In this document: piece after piece, positions 36,639 to 48,020 of the stretch
Layout of the letters: every line of letters begins with the position of its first letter
How positions within the stretch are numbered: position 1 is the first letter of the stretch
Source: Druceiella hillmani
Taxonomy: Eukaryota > Arthropoda > Insecta > Lepidoptera > Hepialidae
Length of the DNA stretch: 64,000 nt
Direction: 5' to 3'
Assembly: GCA_039881145.1 (NCBI GenBank)
Contig: JAYKKI010000139.1
Location: 3,034,501-3,098,500 of the forward strand
Notes under the pieces: model-generated
The model's database searches: none
The model's input: only the letters and a program-made list of their open reading frames with translations
What the model was told of the DNA's origin: nothing
Translations under genes and position numbers: made by a program

Positions 36639-37673
36639 TTAAGTTTGTTAAAAAAAACAAATGAATAAAAATGTCTTAATAAATGCGAAGGTGGACAAAT
36701 GAATGAAAATGTTTAAGGTGATTTAACAGTACCTGTTTTCTAAGCTATTTTTGGCCTTTTCCAATTAGTTTTTTTCTGTAGCTCCTTACCATTATTGTAG
36801 AATAGAAAATTAAATTGAAAAAAATAATTAAACGATATACAAAGCAGATAATAAATCTACGCGGCACGTACTGATGCTAATAATTATTCATATTGCTACC
36901 GTGGCACATTAATATCAATAATTCTTCAGATGATATATTGGAGTAATTGTTTGCTGAATCCAAACGGAGTTGAATGTTGCGTAAACAACCGGAACAAAGA
37001 AAAAGCCTTGCTCTTATCACTCTCCCAGCAGTGCCACACGTAATCGTGACATGGGGAAGCGACATGGGACCAGTGGAGCGTCAACTTTACGAGCGGATCT
37101 GGAGCATGGAAGTTTCATTTTATTTCTTGTGTCGTACATAACCAGCATCATCTTTATATATGTTATGATATTTTTTATAGAGGTTACGTTTTGTGGGGAC
37201 GTGACGCGAATTGGGGCGTAATTTTGTGCTAATATTGAACTAATATTAATTGAAGGAAGTTACTTTATTTGTCCTGTAATGAAACAACGTTGGTAATTAT
37301 TATGAGAATTAATGTATTTGGTTGATTATTTTTTTCTAAACCAAAATTTTACGTTTGATAAAATCGCCGTGTCTCAAAAAAAATGTGAAACTACATAATA
37401 TTAAAAACTTATTTAAATCAGGTAGCATATATATTATTATTTTAATAATAATTCCAAATAGTTTAACCATTTTTTGGGGGGAAGTCGACAATTAAGTTTT
37501 TAAAAACAAATATTCACTTTTTTAACCTATTGTTTTAATTAATTCCTTTCCCTTTTAATATTTCGTATTTTTCCGTCAAAATAGAAGGCTGATAATAGGG
37601 CACAGTTTGTACCTTTTTAACAAATTTTAATAATATAACCATTAGACTTTATAGTTGAACTTTATAGTTAAAT

Positions 37674-38398
37674 GTCCAAATTTTTATACAAAAATTAATA
37701 CGCACATTAAAATACACAATTCATACACTATTAAGAGCGTCAGTATGCAATTTTCATTAACAGAACATAACATAATAAAAACGGTAAATAAAACCTGTTA
37801 GTGATTATCGTAACATACAAAATTTTCGATACTTGGAACGTACTCTGTGATATTTAAAATGTGCTACAATAATATTAATAACTTAAACGTTGAAGAGATC
37901 ACATAACATTTTATAGACAGAAAATAATTGCAAATTTTCCGTTATCGATTTACACTTCTGACAAATCCATCACTGATGAAACATCTATGTGTTATTAGTA
38001 ATTACTATGTCGAATTATAAGAATAAATATTCAATAGTTTTGTTATGAAAACATTGTGGAATAGGACAGCAATTAGTTCATTTGTTATAAGTATTATGAA
38101 CCAACTCTACTACTATTAAATACGACTTTAAATATATATTTTAAATGTAATATGCTAATTAAAATATGTTCTTTCAATGTTCATCCATTCGTTTTTCTCC
38201 CACAAATATTGAATACGACCGATTATAACTATATCCAATTCACCGAAAAAGCTAGTATAGTCTGATGTTTCTATTATAAACATATCGACAACTTTAGTAT
38301 AATGCATACACACACACGCCCACACACACATACACACACACACACACACAGACATATATATATATATATATACATCCATATATTTCATTTGTATTACA
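37674..38398 (+). repeat. Large inverted repeat, left arm (about 725 bp)
   Basis: Reverse complement of 38952-39711 over its full length. Sample landmarks are TTTTTATACAAAAATTAATA and CGCACATTAAAATACACAAT at the outer end and ATACATCCATATATTTCATT with TGTATTACA at the inner end. Outside a CA/TA tract the arms are nearly identical. Visible differences include GACAAATCC against GACAAAAACC, GAACATAACATAAT against AAACATAATATAAT, and TGAATACGACC against TGATTACGACC. There is no reading frame of note. Confidence 0.93.
38307..38372. repeat. (CA)n(TA)n tract inside the left arm
   Basis: CA repeats with CGCC and TA interruptions, then GACATATATATA. The counterpart in the right arm (38979-39087) is longer and has more TA, so the arms have drifted apart here. 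Confidence 0.9.
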
Positions 38399-38650
38399 TA
38401 TGTTTTTCTTACATTTCTTTGTAAAGGTTTGTTGTGAACCGTAAAAAATTTAAAATTTTAAAAATCGATGCAACGAAATCTAATGAACTAGGAACTTTCT
38501 CTGTGAAATCTGATATGGTGCCTACCGTAATGCGCCATGAAAATAAAACTTATTTTTTCATAAGATTATATGTTAAATAACTCTAATTATCCTGAAGCCT
38601 TCCTCATGACTGGCATGATATTAACTAGCTGAGGCACGGGTGTATTGTGA

Positions 38651-38725
38651 AGGAACGGATATCCGCCTGTGTAATCCCAATGTGGGATTATCCTGTGTAA
38701 TCCCAATGTGGGGATATCCGTTCCT
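38651..38725. repeat. Nested inverted repeat with an internal tandem 21-mer, in the spacer
   Basis: AGGAACGGATATCC (38651-38664) faces GGATATCCGTTCCT (38712-38725), an exact 14-bp inversion. Between them CCTGTGTAATCCCAATGTGG occurs twice in tandem. It sits almost midway between the two large arms. Confidence 0.85.
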
Positions 38726-38951
38726 CTTTTTCTCCATTCGCGTCGTTTGGAAAACAATTAATAACTAATTGTCAACCACAAGCTGAGAACGGTTGTAAAC
38801 AAATTGTGAAGAATGACTTGATAAAAGTTTTGAAGGCATATTTTATAGCACGACATCTCGATGCTGTGTGAAGAGGGGGAAAGGAGGGATGTCGGTATTA
38901 TTTTATCAAATTTGCGTGAAAATATGAAGAAAGTAATTTATTAAATAGAAT

Positions 38952-38973
38952 TGTAATACAAATGAAATATATG

Positions 38974-39067
<94 letters not shown>

Positions 39068-39711
39068 TGTGTGGGCGTGTGTGTGTATGCATTATACTTA
39101 AGTTGTCGATCTGTTTATAATAGAAATATACTAGCTTTTTCGGTGAATTGGATATGGTTATAATCGGTCGTAATCAATATTTGTGGGAGAAAAACGAACG
39201 GATGAACATTGAAAGAACATATTTTAATTAGCATTTTACATTTAAAATATATATTTAAAGTCGTATTTAATAGTAGTAGAGTTGGTTCATAATACTTATA
39301 ACAAATGAACTAATTGCTGTCCTATTCCACAATGTTTTCATAACAAAACTATTGAATATTTATTCTTATAATTCGACATAGTAATTACTAATAACACATA
39401 GATGTTTCATCAGTGATGGTTTTTGTCAGAAGTGTAAATCGATAACGGAAAATTTGCAATTATTTTCTGTCTATAAAATGTTATGTGATCTCTTCAACGT
39501 TTAAGTTATTAATATTATTGTAGCACATTTTAAATATCACAGAGTACGTTCCAAGTATCGAAAATTTTGTATGTTACGATAATCACTAACAGGTTTTATT
39601 ACCGTTTTTATTATATTATGTTTTGTTAATGAACATTGCATACTGACGCTCTTAATAGTGTATGAATTGTGTATTTTAATGTGCGTATTAATTTTTGTAT
39701 AAAAATGTGGA
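38952..39711 (-). repeat. Large inverted repeat, right arm (about 760 bp)
   Basis: Inverse of 37674-38398; the extra length is mostly the expanded TA tract. The 553-bp spacer between the arms is unrelated to them. Transcription across both arms would give a hairpin RNA with over 600 paired bases. Confidence 0.93.
38979..39087. repeat. (TA)n with GTGT interruptions inside the right arm
   Basis: Two TA runs are split by GTATATGTGTGTAT and followed by CCTGTGTGGGCGTGTGTGTG. Confidence 0.95.
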
Positions 39712-41128
39712 TATGTAAAATCGACTTTCAGAGTTTTAGGAAAATATTCAATTACGAAGATAGTTTTTTTTTCTAAATTATCAATGAAATGAAAAGTTCT
39801 ATTTAGCTTTCATTATGAAATCAAATGTTAACGAGTTTTTGTATGTGACTATGTACCTAGTTTTTTTTAGTAATTTTTTTTTGACCCAAACTCAGTTGTA
39901 CCAAATTTTTCATAGGGTAGTTGACTATCCTTAAAATGGCTGTTTTTCGTAAAATATAATGAATACAGATTAATTTAAAAACAATTATTAATAAAGTAGA
40001 ACCGTTTATGAAAAAAGTGAGCGATGAGTTTCTAAATTCAGCTGCAGGGATATAATAAAGATATGTCCCTGTCTCATTCGCTCTCTTGGAATAATTATTC
40101 CTTCCTTGTTTGAACATTTAGCTAAAATATTTACAATTCGGTATTTTTTTAAGATTTATCAACATTTGTTGAAATTTAAAACTATCCTTGAGATCTTTAC
40201 TGTGGTTTCGGGTTATTGTTATCAGTATAAGTAAGAAATTATATTTATTTTTTTGATAAAAAAAATAATTCAAAGCATAATTGCGATCAAAATATTTTTA
40301 CTTACTTTTGATGAAAATCACATTTAAGCTTCTTGCAAAATCATTCCAAAGTTACTATGTATTTACCAGCTGACAAGTTCAGTAATATTTCTGTTACTGT
40401 ATGGATATGTACTTGTATTAGAAGATATAGTTCTCAAGTTCGCAACTTAATTTACTCATGAACTAGATACTGCATCGAGTGATGCAAATTGAGTGCTTGC
40501 GGCTTTTAATGACCCATACGAGCTCTTCACCATGCAACTTAATGACTGACAACTACTCGATCTCGAGGATTATAGTGTGAGCGGCACATTGCGTCTTGTA
40601 TATTGCCTGTAAGATGTTACGAAGCTACGATGTTTATAAAACGTTATGAATGTAGAAATAAGGAAGGTTATGTTAAAATGCAATTGGAATATTATGCAGA
40701 ATACACATAGCAATATTAGAATAGTAAGAACATATTTATTTCAAGTCAACAAGTTAATTTCAGGTAACAATTTTTACATATAATATTTATTTTATATATA
40801 ACAGTACTTTTTCAGTAACTTAATTTTGGAGGCAAAGAAATGTATACATTATTTTTAAATTTATATAGTTTATAATGTTAAATGTATTTCTATACTATAT
40901 ATCGGTACAGCGGAAAAATTGGTTTGTTCATTAATTTGTTCGCACTAATCTCTGGAAACATATGCCCGATTAAAAAAATATTGAGACAGATTATAGTCCA
41001 CACATCATTACGTATTTATAGATGATATATATTTATATATTTTACTGATGAAAAACGTAACCGGCATGGAGGAGTGAGCATTGTTCTCCGACGTCTATTA
41101 CCTTTGTGATATTCTGTAAATTCTTGAA

Positions 41129-41170
41129 TCTCCCTCTCTCTTTCTCTCTCGCTCTCTCTCTCTCTCTCTC
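41129..41170. repeat. (CT)n microsatellite
   Basis: An imperfect CT/TCTC polypyrimidine tract, the mirror of GAGA on the other strand. It is the only such tract of this length in the window. Confidence 0.95.
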
Positions 41171-41564
41171 AATATCCGGGTCTTTTATGAATATGCCGAG
41201 TATTTCCTTTGATGTATCCCAAACAACAAAAATTGATTTCGTTTGGCGAACAGCGAAACCCCGACATTAACTTAGTTATGTATAAAAAAGTTTTGAAAAG
41301 GTATTCCAAATTTTCACAACTTTAATTACAATAACATATTTTTGAACAGAAAATTGTCTGCAAAACAAAATGTGATAGATTTAAAAAAAGTTAGAATTTG
41401 AAAGCCATCTGTTTAAACGATTGCGGTACCAAAACTATATTAAAAAAAATATTAAACGGGATTCACTTTTATCCTAATTTAATTTACTAATCTTTTATCC
41501 ATAATTTTCATAAACATCTAACGTAAATTTAATAATAGTTAACTTCGTATAACAAAACAAGATT

Positions 41565-41591
41565 TTATTTTAACATGATATGTTAAAATAA
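41565..41591. other. Short palindromic hairpin
   Basis: TTATTTTAACAT and ATGTTAAAATAA flank GAT. Weaker pairing (AAAACAA against TTGTTT) extends outward. A GTTTACCGTT duplication follows directly. Confidence 0.7.
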
Positions 41592-43614
41592 CATTTTGTT
41601 TACCGTTTGTTTACCGTTAGTTACATTCAAAACGAAACGTCACTGTCACGCAGTGTCTGATAGGCGACGCATTAGATGCAAAACATTTCCTACTGTGTGA
41701 TCTCGGCCGACAAGCTCTTTGTCAGTAAGCTGCTGTTGGAGAACTCATCTTTGCAACGTACAGTTTTTGCTACTCACTACGGTAATTAGTCCGTGAGGAA
41801 AATGAGTTTTATGCTTAGAATTTATATCACCTAATATTTATCGATGTTCATATAAGAGTACAAATAATACCAGATTTGTTGACAGTAGGCTGCTGTGATA
41901 TATTCCTTTACATAGATTTCTAATATGCGATTCTACTTTAACGCTGCACTATGTCAACTGTTATAATATTTAAGTATAGTCTACTAATTGAATGTGTAGA
42001 TTTGAATAAATAATGATTCAAAACTTTAAACGCCTTTATCCTAAATCGAAATACTATAGAGTTCCTATTTAATTCGTTACAAAATTTAAAGCTACCTTCG
42101 AAAATTAATTTCCCAAACAAATAAATAACTGATTTTTGAGTATCCCAAAAAATTCTCTTGTTATAAAAACATTCCCCAAAAATATTCAAAGGCTAAAATA
42201 ATTTTTCTTTTTCAAATATGTGCCATTTTAATAAAAAACTAAATTTGTGGAAAGCTTTCAAATTTTCACGGTAACTAAAATGCTTATGAAGAAAAAATTA
42301 TTATTCTATTTTTATGCGGAAAGCTTTGGGGAAATGCCAGGCCATATGCTTCTGTTTAGGACTTTATGACCGCCGTTTGAAATTTGTAACGATTCAAGGA
42401 ACAATTGTAAATATACTTCAATAAACTTAGAATTAAGCCCACATTGGAATAACAAAACAACTCATTTATTTATCAGAATAAACAAATATTATAAAGCTAA
42501 TTTTTCCCTCAATCTTATATTTGAAATTGTACAGAATTTTGGGCAAAGAATAAAATGTTATATAATATTTTCACTTCATTTATGTATTTATCAAAATTTT
42601 GATAACATCGTCGATATTTGATAGAATACCTTTTAAATAAAATCTAAGGATTTCATGACAATTAAATGAAAAGGTCACCGTTATCAACTATTGAATATAT
42701 GGTGAAATTATGTTCTGTTGTCTTTTAAAAAATTTTCTAAATTAATGAAATAATTCTTAAAATTTATATATTTTCATATGTTTATCGTATGAAACATAAT
42801 AATTACGATGAAATTTGGTTACAACGAATAAATATTAAAGAATACTTTTCCACTTTTGAAAATTAATATTCCTACACAATTTTGTACTACATGATTTAAA
42901 GAACGCGTCTAGTGAATTCAATTCAACACGGGCAATTCTACACGGTCGATTCAAATAGTTTAATTTATGTTAAAAACCGTAAAAAAATTGATGAAAATAA
43001 ACTACTCGAAAATTTAAAACATTGAGGATCTACTCAAAAAAGATAAAAAAATCTAAAATTAAATACAAAAAAAACATAAAAATTAAACACACATCGTCAG
43101 CATGATTAAAGTTTGTCCAATATTTTGTTTCTTTTATTAGGAAAATAGATACAGAAAACAAAGTAAATTTTCACAAATCATATATCAAGTTTGTTTCACA
43201 TATCCTGCTAATGGAATTAAGAAGAAAATCTCGTTTGTTCGTTTTTTTTAGAAATTCAAGCACAAGCTACTAATAATATTGTTAGCAACTTTCACAATAT
43301 AATATTGTACAGCTCTCAAATCAGAATAGGCTACACAATATCAGGTGCATATTTTATAATTTTTAGGACGTAGCTAATAATGTCAATACAGTCAAAGAAA
43401 AATAGCTGTCCTTACGTAAGCTGGTAAAACTATTACAGATACACTATAAATGCATACGCGAAATTGCAGGTCTTCTAAAGGTCTAAAGCATTTATCTATC
43501 TTTTATAAATGAGCTGTGGTAAATTATTTTAAGTTGAACGAGTGTTTGGAACAAAATCGCTATATTCAGATCAATTTATTAATATTTTAATTAAAATAAA
43601 GGTCATGACCATAC

Positions 43615-43765
<151 letters not shown>

Positions 43766-43768
43766 ATT

Positions 43769-43930
43769 TATCATCATTATCAGCGGCCCGTATCAGTCCA
43801 CTATTGTCCACTATTGGACGTAGCTCTTTAAAAATGGACAATTGAGCCCAATCCTAGTCTCGTTTCTCTTCGTATTATTTCTACTAGCTGCCTTGTGTGA
43901 ATCGTTGTTTTACTCAAATAATTAGCTTCC
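43769..43930 (-). mobile_element. 5'-truncated retroelement tail (LINE/SINE type)
   Basis: Read on the minus strand the end is GAGCTACGTCCAATAGTGGA...ACTGATACGGGCCGCTGATA, then ATGATGATAAATGATA. It corresponds to the tail of the element at 29.6 kb (GAGGTCTATATCC.ACAGTG.ACTGA.ACGGGC, then ATTATGATGA). CCACTATTG is locally duplicated (43798-43815). Upstream sequence (minus strand AAACGAGACTAGGATTGGGC) may be the end of the element's coding part but cannot be read as a protein. Confidence 0.6.
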
Positions 43931-44347
43931 TACACTACCTTTTCTTAAAAGTTGTCTACATCCTAAAACTTGTTTATTCCATAAGTTTTACAAAAAACTT
44001 GATAGAGTAATTAGAATTTTAGCTCGTTTGTACTTTGAAGAATGTAGGCGATTTGAGTTATATGTCAAATTAGGAAAGGAAACGATTATTATCATACAAA
44101 ACAAAAACCAAGCATAGCTCATTCAATAGTTTGCATAGCGATTTTGAGTTTGTAAATCTGTCTCAATGCCATTATTCAGGTTTCCACTCGGTAAATAATA
44201 ATGGTTGGAACGCCCGGTTAAAAACTACTGTTTTTCGATTAGGAAAAAATTTAAACTTTCATATTTAAAGTCTCCCATTTTCGCGGGCGACTATCTGCAA
44301 TCCTATATCTTCAACACCCTTAGAGATATCGATGCGTAATCACCATA

Positions 44348-46320
44348 GTGCACGATGAAAGGGTTGAAGATACTACTACGCATAAATGCCATTCCTCTGC
44401 GGTATGTAGTTTTGGCTGCAGACTGGAATATAGGCACACACCCGACCAACTATATGCAATGTATATAAATATACAGATAAATTGTAATAACTTGAGATTA
44501 TTTCAAGTCAACGATTATGATTACACAGGACTAGTAGACCAAGATTGAAATTTCAATATATAAATAATACTTTTTTAAAACATTTTTTATATATTAGCCA
44601 AAGGCAAGATAATATTTTGGTGTCTAACATGTTTTGATTCCACTTTTTACTTGCTAAACTCAAAAAAATATTATTTACAAAATCATACTTAGATGGATTT
44701 GCTACTATAAAAAATCTTTCCTCCGCTAAAAAAATTGTAAATAGAAATTTATTAAATAGCTTCCCTATAAATATACTATAAGCAAAAATGTATTGCCTTC
44801 TGTCTAGGTCTTCTTTTCTGTCTGTTTAAACTTGAGTTCGACTAGATTAATTATGCAGGTTACCTGCGTCGTCGTGTAGGTAATTTATTTTGGATGTTTT
44901 TCGGCATAAAATGTTAGTACAGGTGTTGAGTTTACAGGGCTGTATTAATATTTATGATTCGTTGTGATAGGGGAGGCCATTCTATTATTAAACTTCACCA
45001 CCACATTTTTCACGAGAACGTAACTATAAGTGACATATAATACAACGGAATGGAATGGAATATGCTCTTTATATGATTAAAGCAATATAAATATAAATCC
45101 TATTCGAAAGCTATAATATATTTACTCTCAAATATAAGAACAACGTAATAGCGGAAGGTTTATATGACGTAATATCTCTTGGCGTAATTTATCATTAACT
45201 TTCAAAGGTACCATACTTTTGAAACTGAATGACATGTATTGACAGATGATACGGTGTACATAAATACATGCGGAAATATCCACCCATATATTTTCTTTCA
45301 TAATTATTCATTTATACAAATATAAATTAACAATAAGGTGTTATAGGCAGAGTTATATATACTCTAAATCATGAGTATAATGATAAATTAAGCATTATTA
45401 ACAGCTAGATATCATTTCAAAAAAAAAATAAAAATTGTATTTGAATGTTACGTATCAAACTCTCATGAGTTACTAAGTCTCGGGTAAAGCAATATTTCAC
45501 CCGCTGCTATAAACCTTCGAAATAAATTTCTTTTTCCATCAATTTATGGTGTAAACATTAATCATTAACCAAAGCTTCCATCATAATTGTGATACGAGAT
45601 TAACTCACTGAGACGTAAACGATGTGAGTGTAGAAAGGCGAATATACGCCTCTTACTGTCGCAATTCGGGAAAGCGTCAGTAACAAACTCGTAGCTACAG
45701 AGTGAAATGGATAATGAAAATTGTAAACTTAAGACTGGTAGAAGATTTCAAAGAAGATTTTACGTCAAGGTGCCAGGGAGGGAGTACTTTTATGTAATTT
45801 TCATGAAAACATAAATTAATTTTATATTAAATATTATGAAATTGATGGTAACATCATTCTGTTTATCGAGCTCATTATAGTAAATTCTCCTATAGGATTT
45901 CACGTTTTTGACATTTTGATTCAGGCATATTTAATTGAGAGTAATTGAGTGAGAACTTTTCTAAAATCCATATAAAATCAACTGTTGTATGCAGAAATTA
46001 TAGTATTATTTTTTCAACATTGCATTAAGTTGATTTTAGAGATATGTGGAGACATACTCCTTCACATTCTTTTAATATTGACATAAGTAAAAAAAAATAA
46101 CTGAATACAAATTACAATAAACTGTATCGAAAAACTGTTTAAATAACGGTTTTTGACTAATTTACGATATGGATAATAATTAATTTGTCTACATACATAT
46201 TTACGAGGTAAAATTGATAGCAAATAATGTGAAAATAATATGCAAAGCTATATCCAGTTTATTTTATTCTATAATTTTGAAATTGTATCCAGCCGTGATA
46301 TTTAGTTTCCTATATTTTCT
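44348..46320. other. AT-rich non-coding stretch
   Basis: Nothing assignable. A 13-bp palindrome GCAGGTTACCTGC lies near 44.86 kb, and AGGCGAATATACGCCT near 45.64 kb. Confidence 0.5.
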
Positions 46321-46680
46321 TTAGTCATGTTCTGCAGCATAGGTGTAGGCATGCTTTATTCTGTACCATTCCTTTCGATTTTACGCTTGTTAAAACAATT
46401 TCGCTTTAGCTGTTTTTTGAATATCATAGTATCAACGCATATAAGGCCTTATATCTGGGCACTTTCGCACCACGGTCTCCATTCCTCGATCGCTTAGAAT
46501 AATGAGTCTTTCTTCCTGGCGTCATAGCCAGCTCATTCCCATTTAAGCTTTTTATGAGTATATTAAATTTTATGACGTTCGTCACCCTCCTCTTCCCTCC
46601 GAAACCTCCGAAGCACGACGCCCCTCAGTCTTCTTTCAATTACTCTTTTTTTCAATTACTTCTCTCATAAGTCTATCTAT
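46320..46680 (-). pseudogene. Probable LINE C-terminal relic
   Basis: On the minus strand, broken frames read RLMREVIE...RRLRGVV.RRFRREEEG and, further downstream, NRKEWYRIKHAYTYAAEHD before a stop. The last block resembles the common end of insect LINE reverse transcriptase proteins, in which a basic (R)GRxR stretch precedes DRxxWRxxVxxAY and a short tail. Several frameshifts and stops interrupt it and no RT catalytic motif (xADD) is visible, so it is only the tail of an old, dead copy. Element family unknown; chance resemblance cannot be excluded. Confidence 0.4.
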
Positions 46681-47229
46681 GTAACTGGTTTGGTATTCTT
46701 TCACCATAATAAACTTATATACATTAATTTATTTAGCAAAATTTACTGTCAAGATTTTTCAGAAAATTACTTTTACTCTAGAGACAGATTTTATATAGAA
46801 CAGGACATTAAGCTATCCAGAAATTTTCTATTGTCAGAAAATATAATTTAATTAAAACTAGCGTTAAAAAAAGAAATGATATTTATGAACTTGTAATTAC
46901 TGGTAGGGATTGTACCTCTGTCTCATTTAATTTCGTAGAATATAATGATCAATAATAAAATAATTGCATAATTCTGTATCATCGCCCTTGAGAAATAAAA
47001 TTTTAAATTGAAACCTTCACAACTCGGTTAGGTATTTATTGAAATTGAAATTTGTCAAAATTTATTTACCTTTAGAATTGTCCTTGATCACTGTACTTTC
47101 TTTACTTGTGTTATGTTCGCGTTACTATTTTCATTCAAGATAGAGTTTGTAAGGTTTTATTAAATAAATAACAAAAATAATATTTTATTCACAAAATTTA
47201 ATTACGATCACATGAAACTTTTGAAACGT

Positions 47230-47261
47230 AATATATATATGTATATACAACGTAATATATA

Positions 47262-47309
<48 letters not shown>

Positions 47310-47326
47310 TGTATATATATATATAT
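47230..47326. repeat. (TA)n microsatellite with CAACGTAATA interruptions
   Basis: Contains a duplicated ACGTAATATATAT start and ends against a perfect hairpin. Confidence 0.93.
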
Positions 47327-47369
47327 TTAAAATGCAATCCATACATGTATATATGGATTGCATTTTAAA
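47326..47369. other. Perfect hairpin, 18-bp arms, 8-base loop
   Basis: TTTAAAATGCAATCCATA (47326-47343) and TATGGATTGCATTTTAAA (47352-47369) are exact reverse complements. It lies directly at the end of the TA array. Confidence 0.8.
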
Positions 47370-47683
47370 AATCATGTACGCAAAGCATGTACCTTATGGC
47401 AGATCACAGATTGTATATATAAATGTGGAGGCAGAGTAGCGAATTTTGGAATATATCTAATTTTAAAGTAATTAGACTTATTATTGAGATAATTATGCGC
47501 GGGTGAAATTGTGGCGCTTGCCCAGTTATATATTGCATAAAATTCTCATTGAAATAATTTATATTTGGTCAGAAAATCTTGAGTAAAACTCATATATTAC
47601 AAACTTGAAAGAAAATCGAAACCATATTCATCCCAATTTCAAATTACGTCAATAATTTTTATTAAGTTACACGTTTTTATTAC

Positions 47684-48020
47684 AGGAAATGAACTTAAAG
47701 TTGAAATCTTTGATACAGAAAATGAAGCTATAATTGCTAAAAACTTGAGTTCATGATACATAAATGAATTTGATATAGAAACTGAGTACATTTAGAAATT
47801 TATTTGAAAATTACTGCAGAACTTAACTTCCTGATATATAGAGGAGCTTGGTATAGAATTTAATTTCTTAATGCAGAAAATGAATTTGAAGTTGGGTTCT
47901 TTGATTCAGAAATTGATACGGATATTGCTACAGACTTGAATTCAAGATGTATAAATGAGCTCACTGTAGAACTTGAGTTTTTAATACAGAAATGAACTTG
48001 TTATCGAAAATGAACTTTGT
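47684..48020 (+). repeat. Tandem repeat, about 32-bp unit within a 190-bp higher-order unit
   Basis: The basic word is GATACAGAAAATGAACTTGA with variants, recurring roughly every 30-33 bases. A longer block (GGAAATGAACTTAAAGTTGA...AACTTGAGTTCATGATACAT..AAATGA) recurs after 190 bases (GAAAATGAATTTGAAGTTGG...GACTTGAATTCAAGATGTAT..AAATGA). All units are diverged. Stops break every frame. Confidence 0.65.

Larger units (their letters stand above)
39720..43610. other. AT-rich non-coding stretch
   Basis: No gene is recognised. Minor items are a (CT)n tract at 41129-41170 and a hairpin at 41565-41591 (listed separately). Slightly GC-richer parts at 40.50-40.62 and 41.64-41.78 kb contain nothing assignable. 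Confidence 0.5.

Noticed and set aside
36877..37065. Minus-strand 62-codon frame in a GC-richer patch at 36.96-37.12 kb
   Set aside because: Neither strand gives a recognisable protein or RNA motif, and the patch is too short to call an exon.
37674..39711. Large inverted repeat as a pure assembly foldback
   Set aside because: The arms differ at several positions and in microsatellite length, and a 553-bp unique spacer separates them; still needs long-read confirmation.
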